A stretch of 64,000 nt of DNA, from NCBI RefSeq assembly GCF_900111485.1, contig NZ_FOIC01000007.1, forward strand, positions 62,001-126,000, read 5' to 3'. Position numbers and translations under genes: made by a program. Below are positions 43,483 through 51,499 of the stretch, piece after piece. The stretch comes from Natrinema hispanicum. GTDB taxonomy: Archaea; Halobacteriota; Halobacteria; Halobacteriales; Natrialbaceae. How positions within the stretch are numbered: position 1 is the stretch's first letter; each line of letters begins with the position of its first letter. The notes below the pieces were generated by a model, which worked only from the letters and a program-made list of their open reading frames with translations, was not told where the DNA came from and ran no database searches.

Positions 43483-44640
43483 ATGAATATCGCTGATATC
43501 GCCACCACGGAGTTTATCGAAGTCGACGCTGGCACGCGCATGGGGAAAGTCCGTTCGCAGTTCGAGAACGACAACCCCAAGGGAATTATCGTTACCAACG
43601 ACGGGGAATACGAGGGCGTCATCAGCGAGCGGGAGGTCCTCCAGTCCCACGTCGAGGACGACGCGAAAGTATCCGCACTCACCAAACCCAGCCGAAGCAC
43701 GCCGTCACCCAAGGTCGACCGCCAAGAGGACGTCCGCGAGACCGCACGCGTCCTCGTCGAAAGCAACGCGAAAGTCGCGCCAGTCTTCGAACACGGCGAC
43801 CTCTGGGGCGTCATCAGCAACGATGACATCCTCGAGGCGGTCCTGGACAACCTCGATGCCCTCACTGTCGAGGACATCTACACCGACGACCCAGTTACGC
43901 TCCGTGAGGACGACGGGATCGGCAAGGCGATCAACCTGCTCCGCGAGCACGGCATCTCGCGGCTGCCGATTCTCAACGAGAACGGCTACCTCTCGGGCGT
44001 CGTGACGACCCACGACATTGCCGATTTTGTCATCCGCAAAAGCGACACGACGACAACCGGCGACCGGGTCGGCGACAGCCAGCGGATGCTCGACGTCCCC
44101 GTCTACGACATCATGAACAGCCCCGTCCAGACGACGACGCTCGAGGCGACCGCCAAGGAGGCCGCCGAAGCGATGCTCGAGGACGATTACGCGGGCCTGA
44201 TGGTCACGCCGGCGGACGACGACCGCGTCGTCATCGGCATCATCACCAAGACGGACATCCTGCGCGCGCTGACGTTCACCGAAGAAGAGCACATGGACGT
44301 CCAGATCACCAACATCTCGATGCTCGACACCATCACTCGAGAGTCGATCGTCGAGAGCATCGAGGAGGTCTCGGACAAATACGCTGACATGCAGGTGATG
44401 CATGCCCACGTCCGCTTCCACGAACACAACGAGAAGCTCCGTGGCACCCCGCTCGTGCAGTGTCAGATCCGCCTGCGCACCAACAAAGGGCAAGTCGCCG
44501 GCACCGGCGAAGGCTACGGCGCTGAAAACTCCTTCCGGGTCGCACTGGACAAACTCGAGCGCAACGTCTTAGAACTCAAAGGCGTCACCAGCGACGAGGA
44601 GTACCGCGGCCAGCTCTTGCGGAAGCTCAACGAGATCTAG
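43483..44640 (+). CDS. Four-CBS-domain protein with C-terminal HPF/S30AE-like domain
   Basis: Four CBS motifs are arranged as two Bateman pairs: residues ~1-60 (IVTNDGEYEGVISEREVL), ~70-125 (DLWGVISNDDILE), ~130-190 (GISRLPILNENGYLSGVVTTHDI) and ~205-270 (AGLMVTPADDDRVVIGIITKTDIL). These usually bind adenine nucleotides. The last ~90 residues (MHAHVRFHEHNEKLRGTPLV, then AENSFRVALDKLERNVLELK) resemble the fold pattern of HPF/RaiA-type ribosome hibernation proteins. The protein could sense energy state and act on ribosomes; this is inference. A CTTAAATAC box lies about 33 bp upstream. Confidence 0.78.
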   Translation: MNIADIATTEFIEVDAGTRMGKVRSQFENDNPKGIIVTNDGEYEGVISEREVLQSHVEDDAKVSALTKPSRSTPSPKVDRQEDVRETARVLVESNAKVAPVFEHGDLWGVISNDDILEAVLDNLDALTVEDIYTDDPVTLREDDGIGKAINLLREHGISRLPILNENGYLSGVVTTHDIADFVIRKSDTTTTGDRVGDSQRMLDVPVYDIMNSPVQTTTLEATAKEAAEAMLEDDYAGLMVTPADDDRVVIGIITKTDILRALTFTEEEHMDVQITNISMLDTITRESIVESIEEVSDKYADMQVMHAHVRFHEHNEKLRGTPLVQCQIRLRTNKGQVAGTGEGYGAENSFRVALDKLERNVLELKGVTSDEEYRGQLLRKLNEI

Positions 44641-44755
44641 GCTGCTCGCGCTCGGACGAAACCGATCAGCGTTTTTATGATATTTGGTGGCGGAACGAGA
44701 GCGGATTCGACGGGTTCACCGCACCGCTGTGAGCAAGCAATTTCGAGTCTGCTTC

Positions 44756-45487
44756 TCAGGGGCGGCCCATCTCGTCGGCTCCCTCGAGCCCGGTTGCCGT
44801 AATCCGGAACTGAACCGATTCCCCGGCGGGTTTCGAGCGGTGTTTTTCGAGCGTTGCGCGCCGATTGCCGCCACGGAAGCGCTCGAGGCGGACGACGGCC
44901 CCGGTCCAGTGTTCCAAGGTATTGCCGCCCAGTCCCCGGGTGCGATCCGAGTCCGGATCGGAAAAGACCTGATTCGTCAGGACGACTGCGAGATCGTGTT
45001 TCCGCGCCAGCGAGAGCAGGTGGGTCACCTGTCGGGTGACATTTCGCAATGCCTCGCCATCGTCGCCGTCGCCGGTTCGCTCGAGTCGGTAGAAGCCAGT
45101 CGCGCTGTCTAACACGATCAGGTCGGCGCGCTCAGCGAACTCCTCGGCGTCGCGGACGGCTTCGGCTTGCTCCTCGAAGTCCAGTACGTCCTCGATGACG
45201 ATCCGTGAGGCGACCGCTTCGAGAGCGTCGTCAGCGCCGTTTCGAGCCGGGCCGTCATCGACAGTCGCCTCGAGCAACTGCTGGAAGCGGTCGACGGAGA
45301 TGCCTTCGGTGTCGATGTAGACGACGGTGCCATCGTCGACGGCCGTTTCGACAGCCGCCGACAGCGCGAGATTCGTCTTCCCGGCGGCCGGTGGCCCGTA
45401 CAACTGCGTGACAGTCCCGCGTTCGAAGCCACCACCGAGCAACTCGTCAACCGGATCACAGCCGGTCGAAATCGCCTCGTCGGTCAC
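44756..45487 (-). CDS. radB: DNA repair and recombination protein RadB
   Basis: The archaeal RadA paralogue, a recombination mediator of about 243 residues containing only the RecA-like core. Walker A is GPPAAGKTN and Walker B is in DLIVLDSATGFYRLE. LLGGGFERGTVTQLYG at the N-terminus and LTNQVFSDPDSDRTRGLGGNTLEHW are typical of RadB. It lacks the N-terminal HhH domain of RadA, as expected. It sits alone on the minus strand between the CBS protein and a secreted CAP protein. Confidence 0.9.
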   Translation of the reverse strand: MTDEAISTGCDPVDELLGGGFERGTVTQLYGPPAAGKTNLALSAAVETAVDDGTVVYIDTEGISVDRFQQLLEATVDDGPARNGADDALEAVASRIVIEDVLDFEEQAEAVRDAEEFAERADLIVLDSATGFYRLERTGDGDDGEALRNVTRQVTHLLSLARKHDLAVVLTNQVFSDPDSDRTRGLGGNTLEHWTGAVVRLERFRGGNRRATLEKHRSKPAGESVQFRITATGLEGADEMGRP

Positions 45488-45670
45488 GGGCCGAGTTGGC
45501 TGGCTGTGAGGAAAAAGGCCCCGGAACAGGCCGACGGTCGGCGTCGGCTGTTGCGTGTGCTCAGCATTCGGGAGACTGCGACTGCGCTCGAGTATCGGCC
45601 TGCGAACCGATCGCAGGCTGGTCGCAACGACGAGATATGCGTCAAAAATGCTGCGGCGTGTGTACGGCAG

Positions 45671-46891
45671 TTAGCAGAAGTTCTGCGTCGCGTACACTTT
45701 GCCGTCGTCGGTCATGTAGATGCCAATGCCTTCGTTCTCCCACTGCGATGCGAGAATGTTCTCTCTGTGGCCCGGCGAGTTCATCCACTGGGTGACGATC
45801 GCGTTCGCGAGTTCGGTTTCGGTGGTGTACGTGTCGGTACCGCCGTCGGTCCGAACGGCCGTGTCGTACCACGTCTGTGCGATGTTCTCGCCACCGGTGT
45901 AGTACGTGTTGCCGCTGCCGTCGACACGACACGTGTATCCCGCGTCGGAGTAGCGGTCGGCGAAGGTGTCTCCGTCAGGGCTCGTGTGGGAGAAGTAGTC
46001 CCGCTCGGCCATGTCACGGCTGTGCTCTCGTGCGATATCACGGAGTTCCGTATCGAACGCCAGTTCGTTCAGGCCACGCGCGGTTCGTTCGTCGTTGACG
46101 GCCTCGTGGATCCCACGCTCGACGGCGGCGCGATCGAAGCCGTCAGTCTCCTCGTCAGCCGAGGAGTCGGTCTGGTCGCCGTCTTGGCTATCCGTCGTGG
46201 TGTCAGTGTCCGTTTCTTCGTCAGTCGAGGAGTCAGTCTGGTCGCCGTCTTGGCCGTCGGTTGTGGTGTCAGTTTCTTCGTCAGTCGAAGAGTCAGTCTG
46301 GTCGCCGTCTTGGCTATCCGTCGTGGTGTCAGTGTCCGTTTCTTCGTCAGTCGAGGAGTCAGTCGTGTCGTCGGTCGACTCTTCGTCCGTCTCGTCAGCA
46401 TCGGAGTTGGAGTCAGTGTCTGCCGAGTCGTCGGTTTCGTCGGTCTCGGTCTCGTCACTGTCGGACGAATCGTCGGTCGTGTCACTCGGCTCCTCGGTCT
46501 TGTCGGTTTCGTCGGTCTCGGTCTCGTCAGTATCGTCGTCCGAGTCGGGAGCATCCGGTCCCGTTTCCGACGGCTCATCGCTATCGACAGCACTCGAGTC
46601 GTGGTCAATACAGTCGGCGAGGTTGTCTGGTACTGTGTATCCGTACGTGGTGAAAATACTGGCTAAGCGTGTTTCAAGCGGGGAACAGGAGTTGGCCTGT
46701 TCCTGCTGGAATTGCGAAGTTACTGTCTCGCTGTTCGTTGTCGTGGCATGGTTCGTGTTCGTAACGACGTTGTCAGTCGTGGCAGTCGCCGTGGCGGCTG
46801 GCGCAGCCGCTGCAACGCCAGGCCCGACCATACTCACCATGAGAACCGCAACCATCGTGAGGGATATCCCTAGTCTCGATATTCGACTCAT
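45671..46891 (-). CDS. Secreted CAP/SCP-domain protein with acidic repeat stalk
   Basis: A 406-residue exported protein. The N-terminal hydrophobic signal is ISLTMVAVLMVSMVGPGVAAAA. A globular region with two cysteines (NSCSPLETRLASIFTTYGY ... LADCIDHD) follows. Then about 150 residues are an acidic Asp/Thr/Ser/Glu stalk containing nearly identical 20-22-residue units. The CAP domain is C-terminal: IHEAVNDERTARGLNELAF, AREHSRDMAERDYFSHTSPDG, YTGGENIAQTWYD, TQWMNSPGHRENIL, ending VYATQNFC. It shares its C-terminus with the CAP protein at 41.4 kb. The long stalk suggests projection beyond the S-layer. Confidence 0.85.
   Translation of the reverse strand: MSRISRLGISLTMVAVLMVSMVGPGVAAAAPAATATATTDNVVTNTNHATTTNSETVTSQFQQEQANSCSPLETRLASIFTTYGYTVPDNLADCIDHDSSAVDSDEPSETGPDAPDSDDDTDETETDETDKTEEPSDTTDDSSDSDETETDETDDSADTDSNSDADETDEESTDDTTDSSTDEETDTDTTTDSQDGDQTDSSTDEETDTTTDGQDGDQTDSSTDEETDTDTTTDSQDGDQTDSSADEETDGFDRAAVERGIHEAVNDERTARGLNELAFDTELRDIAREHSRDMAERDYFSHTSPDGDTFADRYSDAGYTCRVDGSGNTYYTGGENIAQTWYDTAVRTDGGTDTYTTETELANAIVTQWMNSPGHRENILASQWENEGIGIYMTDDGKVYATQNFC
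46146..46360 (-). repeat. Coding tandem repeat in the CAP-protein stalk
   Basis: Three and a partial fourth unit of 66, 60 and 66 bp encode near-identical peptides of the type TDSSTDEETD followed by TTTDSQDGDQ. The middle unit lacks two codons. The near-identity at DNA level points to recent slippage or unequal recombination; the length may vary between strains. Confidence 0.8.
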
Positions 46892-47082
46892 CAACACGTA
46901 TATACAGAAAATCATCGACCATGAACTGTCACCTGTATCCGTTCAGTCTTTATCTATGAACTCAAAGTTCGGTATACAACGACCGCTACTGCGGTCTCTT
47001 CCGGTTTCGAACGGCGATAGTCAACGAGTGGAGTGGTGCTCCATGCCATCCTCGAGGTCGGTGATATGAATTTGAGCGCATA
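46892..47082. other. Intergenic region before the CAP gene
   Basis: No gene is supported. It contains one small perfect hairpin, GACCGC-tact-GCGGTC at 46981-46996, and AT-rich sequence with TATA-like stretches near the CAP gene start (for example ACGTATATACAG). The next feature is the IS200/IS605 relic. Confidence 0.4.
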
Positions 47083-47445
47083 CCTCCGTCTTCAGGCGGA
47101 GGTCAAGCGGTAGGCTCAGCATGCTATTCGCAATCGGTGGTCAGGCCGGATTTCCACCATAACCATTTTCATGTGGTTCACAGTAGCATGGAGTGCTACG
47201 AATACCGTGAGATGCCGACCCCGAACCACAAGGGGAAGCGGATCAGCGGTGGTTCGCACGGCGATGACATGGTATTCGATGGGGCCTGTTTGACCGGGCC
47301 ACAGCCCTATACAGGGGAGGAAACGAGAGTTCCTCCGGTATGCTGCCGGTTCCCCTTGAGTGCGGGTTGGAACCTTGAACGCCACACTCGGCGGAAATCC
47401 GATGGTCGGATTCCACGCCCTGAAGGGCGTGGAGGAGGTCAATTC
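47083..47445 (+). mobile_element. Relic of an IS200/IS605 (IS1341-type) element: end hairpins without TnpB
   Basis: Two terminal-type hairpins bound the segment: CCTCCGTC-ttca-GGCGGAGG at 47083-47102, followed by TCAAGC, and CCACGCCC-tgaa-GGGCGTGG at 47413-47432, followed by AGGAGGTCAA. The second has the same design as the hairpin at 63037-63056, including AGGAGGTCA after the stem. Such hairpins mark the right end of haloarchaeal TnpB-type elements, where the overlapping guide RNA (omega RNA/reRNA) is made. No transposase or TnpB coding sequence remains between them; the plus-strand frame of 108 codons here lacks any such motif. Confidence 0.55.
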
Positions 47446-47524
47446 GTAGTGAGATTCCGTTGACGCTGTAGGCAGGACGCGTCATCCGTGTACGTTTATT
47501 CATCGTGGGACCGAACGTCACAGT

Positions 47525-48292
47525 GTGATCGTCGTCGCCACGTCAGATTTCGAAGTGTACCACGGCGTCGTCACCGAGCTCCGCGAGCGCGGGACGACGT
47601 TCACGACCGTCGAGCCCGACGAGGAACTCCCAGAGCACACCGATGTCGTCGTCACCGGACCCGATCATGCCGACGACTTCGGTGCTATCCCGACGATCGT
47701 CGCCGATCCGGACGCGCCCCGGCGTGCGGTCGATCAGGCGCTGGCCGCAGTTCGTGGCGACGGCGGCCGGACGATCATCGGCGTCGATCCAGGACGCAAC
47801 CCTGGTATCGCCGTCCTCACCGGCGAAACGGTCGTTGCGGCGTTTCAGGTTCCGCTCGGCGACGCCGTTGACCAGATTCGCCGCGAGGCCGACGAAGCAC
47901 CATCTCCGATCGTCCGCATCGGCAACGGCTCCCGTCTCGAGAGCGCGAAACTAGTCAACGAACTCGACACCGTTCGGGTCGAACTCGTCGACGAGACGGG
48001 GACGACGCCCTATCTGGGAACGGGCGCGCGAGGCATGGGTGACGTCCTCGCGGCCGTCAATATCGCACGCCGCGAGGGGGAGGTCATCGACGCGCGCGAT
48101 ATCGAGCCGACGGACGGCGAGTTACAGATGATAAAAGACCGCTCGCGCGAGCAAAGCGAGGAAAACCGGGCGATCGACGAACTGCTGGCCCGGCGGGTCG
48201 CCGCCGGCGAGTTGACGATCGACGAAGCGCTCGCGGAGCACCGCGACGATTCGGATCGTACGTCGTCGGACACCAATGACGTGAAAGAGTGA
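47525..48292 (+). CDS. Conserved hypothetical protein with RNase H-fold (RuvC/YqgF-like) motif
   Basis: A 255-residue acidic protein. The N-terminal ~80 residues (VVATSDFEVYHGVVTELRERG, TDVVVTGPDHADDFG) look like a small Rossmann-like domain. Then IIGVDPGRNPGIAVLTGETVV closely resembles the first strand and catalytic Asp of RuvC/YqgF-type RNase H-fold proteins. A later segment, GMGDVLAAVNIARREGEVI, could supply the final acidic residue. The last ~70 residues are helical and charged. The start is a GTG at 47525. Nuclease activity is only inferred. It has no operon partner. Confidence 0.65.
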   Translation: MIVVATSDFEVYHGVVTELRERGTTFTTVEPDEELPEHTDVVVTGPDHADDFGAIPTIVADPDAPRRAVDQALAAVRGDGGRTIIGVDPGRNPGIAVLTGETVVAAFQVPLGDAVDQIRREADEAPSPIVRIGNGSRLESAKLVNELDTVRVELVDETGTTPYLGTGARGMGDVLAAVNIARREGEVIDARDIEPTDGELQMIKDRSREQSEENRAIDELLARRVAAGELTIDEALAEHRDDSDRTSSDTNDVKE

Positions 48293-48329
48293 GCGACGAG
48301 CGTTCGAGCACTCGACTCAGTGATGATGG

Positions 48330-50177
48330 TTAGTTTTCTTCGCGTGCCGCGAGCAGGCCAGCAGCGAGCAACGCGACAAGGGCGACGGCGACGCCGAACC
48401 CAGGGATCGAATCATCCGTCTCGTCGGACGGAGCTGCGCGTGGCTCATCCGAGGACACGTCGTCGGCCGTCTCATCACCAGCGTCAGTGTCGGGCCGCGT
48501 TGTCTCGTCGTCAGTCACGGTGTCGTTCATCTCGTGACCAGTCGGATCGGACTTCTTGGCTGCTTTCTTCTTGGTCGATCCGGTGGCGGGATCGCTTTCG
48601 GACCCGTTTTCGGCAGTTTCACTGCCGGTCCCGTCGCCGCGCTCTGTAGTGTCACCACTCGTATCGACGGTCGCCTCAACGTCAGCGAAGCGTACGTTTC
48701 TGTTCCGCTGAATCGTTATCTGCGATGCGTTCGCACTCGCGTTGCGTTCGGCGACGGCGACCGCGGCCTGTTGTCGGTTCCTGTTTTCTTGGGTGACGAA
48801 CTGGATCTGTTCAAACTGGGCACTCGAGGACTGTTCGTCGACGGTCTGCTGGTCGTTCTCGCCGTTCTCGCCGTCGTGTCCGATCGTGATCGGTGCCGTT
48901 CCGCGAATGGCGTCCCCGCCGATCGTGAGCGTCGTTTCGTTGCTAATCACGGTTCCGGCGTTGGCGGTAACGTTTTCATAGATGGACGCTGCAGTCGCCA
49001 CACCGATCTGCTCGTTGTAATTGCGCTGTTCGGCCAGTTGGATCGCGGTTGCATTGCTGCCATCGAGCGCAACCGCGACTGCTGCACTCTGTAAGTTGAT
49101 GTTTACCTGTTCTGTATGTTGGTACTGCGTCATGCTGACGTCGGCTGTCTTGTCACCGTTGGTCGCCTCACCACCCGTCGTCAGCACGCTACTGTTGGCT
49201 TCGTCCGCCGTAGCGACGTTCATCCCTGCCATCGACTCGAGGTGGGAGAGCGTTTCGACGGACGCGTACTGTTCGTTGAGATTCGTTTGATCGGTGATCT
49301 GGACGGCCGTCGCAACGGAGTTGCTGCCGACCGCAATCGCGACTGCCATCCCCTGTTGGTTCTGGTTGATCTGTGAGAGGGTCTGTGACTGATCGATGCT
49401 TGCCTGTGCAGATTGCTCGGCAGCGCCAGCAGTAGTGCCAGTCTCGCGGAGGGTCGTCGATCCTTGCTGTCGATTCTTGTTGGTTTGTGTAGAGCGTTGA
49501 TATGCCAGTGCAGTGCTCTCGTTCTCAGCGAGCGCGATAGCGATGCTCTGGTCGTTGAAATTGACCTGGCTGACGTTTTGCTGTTGGGTGGTCGATGTCT
49601 CAGTCGCCAGTCCGCTGTCCCGACCACTGCTGTCGGTCTCGTCACGAACGCTCCATCCGTCGAACCCCCGGTCGTCACTGTTACCGAAGACGATGTGTAC
49701 GTCGCCGACGTTCTCGAAGCTGAGGTCCTGAGACGGAGCCACAGTGCTCTCAGCGGTCGCTTCACCGACCTGGCTGTTGGTGTTCTGCTGTGTCTCCTCC
49801 TGAATGGCGGTCGCCTCCCCGCCGCCGATCGCAATAGAGATTGCCCCGCCTTGCTGATTGAAGTTCACCTTCTCGACGTCTTGGTACTGCACGACGTCGG
49901 CGATTTCCTCCCGGCCGGCCTCGACGCTTGGGTCGGTCGAGGTCGCCACCTGGGACTCGAGAAACTCATCAAGCGACCGATTCCCCAAGTCCGCACCGAA
50001 GACGAAGTAGAGTTCGTCGTCGTTCTCGAGTGTCTTTACGGCCTCGGCCGTCGAACTCGGTTCGGCTGACGTCTCGGTTGTCTCTGCGGCAACAGCGGTC
50101 CCGGCTCCAGCTCCGGCCGTCGAGAGGACGACCAGCGCAGCGACGAACAGTGCTGTCGGACTCGAGAGTCTCGTCAT
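48330..50177 (-). CDS. PGF-CTERM surface protein with five Asn/Gln/Ala-rich (curlin-like) repeats
   Basis: A 615-residue exported protein. A signal peptide (FVAALVVLSTAGAGAGTAVAAE) is followed by ENDDELYFVFGADLGN. Five repeats of about 42 residues start near 97, 198, 263, 351 and 456, each following the pattern QxQ-x3-QxNxNxQ-x3-A[IV]A[IV]A ... AxQ-x3-QxNxNxQ. A second VFG motif (VGDVHIVFGNSDDRG, ~157) precedes repeat 2. A Ser/Asp/Glu-rich stalk with KKKAAKK leads to IPGFGVAVALVALLAAGLLAAREEN-type PGF-CTERM, the archaeosortase target. The repeats recall curlin repeats in composition and spacing; homology is not shown. A degraded relative lies at 51.4 kb. Confidence 0.82.
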   Translation of the reverse strand: MTRLSSPTALFVAALVVLSTAGAGAGTAVAAETTETSAEPSSTAEAVKTLENDDELYFVFGADLGNRSLDEFLESQVATSTDPSVEAGREEIADVVQYQDVEKVNFNQQGGAISIAIGGGEATAIQEETQQNTNSQVGEATAESTVAPSQDLSFENVGDVHIVFGNSDDRGFDGWSVRDETDSSGRDSGLATETSTTQQQNVSQVNFNDQSIAIALAENESTALAYQRSTQTNKNRQQGSTTLRETGTTAGAAEQSAQASIDQSQTLSQINQNQQGMAVAIAVGSNSVATAVQITDQTNLNEQYASVETLSHLESMAGMNVATADEANSSVLTTGGEATNGDKTADVSMTQYQHTEQVNINLQSAAVAVALDGSNATAIQLAEQRNYNEQIGVATAASIYENVTANAGTVISNETTLTIGGDAIRGTAPITIGHDGENGENDQQTVDEQSSSAQFEQIQFVTQENRNRQQAAVAVAERNASANASQITIQRNRNVRFADVEATVDTSGDTTERGDGTGSETAENGSESDPATGSTKKKAAKKSDPTGHEMNDTVTDDETTRPDTDAGDETADDVSSDEPRAAPSDETDDSIPGFGVAVALVALLAAGLLAAREEN

Positions 50178-50805
50178 AAGCTCTTGTTGTCCTGTCCAGA
50201 CACCTGTGCTGAGAGTCTGTTCGTATTGACTGTCATCGGTATAAACTGCTAACAGCCGGACACAGTCTTTGTTATCTAGCAGTTATAAGAACGCAGCAGC
50301 CAACTACCAGCGGGACAAGAGTTTCACTGAATAAAACACACAAAGTCATCAAACAGCGTTCGGAGAAATGGCTGACTAGATCCCTGAAACCACAAGACAC
50401 GGGTGAGACAGAACAAGCGGAAGCGGGTGCCGATCACCACACTGTATACATCAATAACATTTCATATTGTGCATATTCATTATAAAGATGTGAATCGAAA
50501 ATAACGGATTGATTTGATCGTGAAAGCTGACTATCTTTCGGAGTTACGTCTCTGTATTTATTTGCTGATGATTTGATATCGAACTCGTACAGAGGATAGT
50601 CAGAGATGCAAGAATGCTGTTTTCTGGGCCTTAGATTGGCCAACTCGCCGTTTTAGGCGAAACTGTTCCTGGGGTTCATATTCATCTCCAAGGTGATTCT
50701 CACCTGGGCAACGTGCCATAGCGGTGAACAATCGAGTCCACTGATGAGGGGTTGGCGACGAGTCGAGTCAGATGATCCGACACGTATGCCCGACACGCAA
50801 AAACT
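50178..50805. promoter_or_regulatory. Divergent regulatory region between the repeat surface protein and the first small secreted protein
   Basis: No gene is supported. On the minus side a TCTTATAA box (about 50283-50290) could serve the surface gene. On the plus side two blocks are conserved with the region before the second small secreted gene: GGGGTTCATATTCATCTCC at 50671-50689 and GGGCAACGTGC[CT]ATAGCGG at 50706-50724. They lie about 82-135 bp before the ATG. The stretch 50440-50600 is very AT-rich. Confidence 0.6.
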
Positions 50806-51255
50806 ATGAAACGCGCACTCACGCTCGCACTGACGGTAGCATTGATCGGCAGCCTCACGTTCATGGGGTTCGCTGGAACAGCGGCCGCAGGCAACTTCCA
50901 GAACGACGCTGGTGTCGATACTGACAATAGCGTCGACCAAGATACGGATGCGGCGACTGATCAGGCCCAAGACACTGATCAGTCGTCCGAGCAAGACGGC
51001 GAGAACGAACAGGACCAGGAGGCTGAACAGGAGAACGAGCTTGACCAGGGTGACAACATCGCACTGTCTGGCGGCGGTGATGCGTATGCATTCAACAATG
51101 CTGACCAGACGAACAAGCTCTATCAGAAACAGAAGGCCAAGAACGACCAGTACAACACCCCAGACTCTAAGCAGAAGCAGAAAGGGAAGACTGGTGCAGG
51201 TAGCATCGCTGTCCCGATCACCAACCTGACCGACTTCGTCAACGCCGCGCTGTAA
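50806..51255 (+). CDS. Small secreted Asp/Gln/Asn-rich protein A, Lys-rich C-terminal half
   Basis: A 149-residue exported protein. The signal peptide is RALTLALTVALIGSLTFMG followed by TAAAG. The mature part begins with NFQNDAGVDTDNSVDQDT, continues as an acidic Gln-rich tract (TDQAQDTDQSSEQD), then DQGDNIALSGGGDAYAFN. Its last third is basic, KLYQKQKAKNDQY and SKQKQKGKTG, which is rare for a haloarchaeal exported protein. It ends SIAVPITNLTDFVNAAL. The paralogue 1385 bp downstream aligns without gaps but has Asp where this has Lys. No lipobox or membrane anchor. Function unknown; context suggests partnership with the divergent repeat surface protein. Confidence 0.82.
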   Translation: MKRALTLALTVALIGSLTFMGFAGTAAAGNFQNDAGVDTDNSVDQDTDAATDQAQDTDQSSEQDGENEQDQEAEQENELDQGDNIALSGGGDAYAFNNADQTNKLYQKQKAKNDQYNTPDSKQKQKGKTGAGSIAVPITNLTDFVNAAL

Positions 51256-51291
51256 CGCTGCGGTAAAACCATATCCGATTTTCGTTCCGCG

Positions 51292-51297
51292 TTTTTT
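51292..51297 (+). terminator. Oligo-T terminator after secreted protein A
   Basis: A GTTTTTT run about 36 bp after the stop codon, matching the archaeal U-rich termination signal. The corresponding site after the paralogue is at 52678-52684 in an aligned context. Confidence 0.55.
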
Positions 51298-51374
51298 CTG
51301 CACCTGTTCTTGAATTCAGAGCTGAGTCTCTCACGAGAACAGCTACTCACACTGACACACATCAAGCAGCTGAT

Positions 51375-51496
51375 TGGTGTGCCAGTGGCAAAGATAACCC
51401 AGAGATCGTCGCCGTTCTCGAGGTTGTGCTGTTTCATCCGTGATATTCGGTTCGGCTAGCGACCCAGCAACCTCTGCAGCAACAGCGATTCCGACT
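51375..51496 (-). pseudogene. Frameshifted N-terminal remnant of a second repeat surface protein
   Basis: Minus-strand translation gives VGIAVAAEVAGSLAEPNITDE in one frame and, after a frameshift, NLENGDDLWVIFATG in another. These match, in order, GTAVAAETTETSAEPSSTAE and TLENDDELYFVFGAD near the N-terminus of the surface protein at 48.3-50.2 kb. Its distance to the following plus-strand gene (about 610 bp from the expected start) equals that of the intact pair (629 bp). The signal peptide, the repeats and the C-terminus are lost or unrecognisable. This is the decayed partner in duplicated copy B. Confidence 0.6.
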
Positions 51497-51499
51497 CTG

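Noticed and set aside
46146-46360. Regular repeats considered as CRISPR
   Set aside because: The repeats are contiguous, in frame, and encode the acidic stalk of the CAP protein; no unique spacers and no cas genes.
47137-47463. A 108-codon frame in the IS relic as a protein gene
   Set aside because: It spans the right-end hairpin, has no TnpB or other domain motif, and its Cys/Arg/Pro-rich composition is unlike haloarchaeal proteins.
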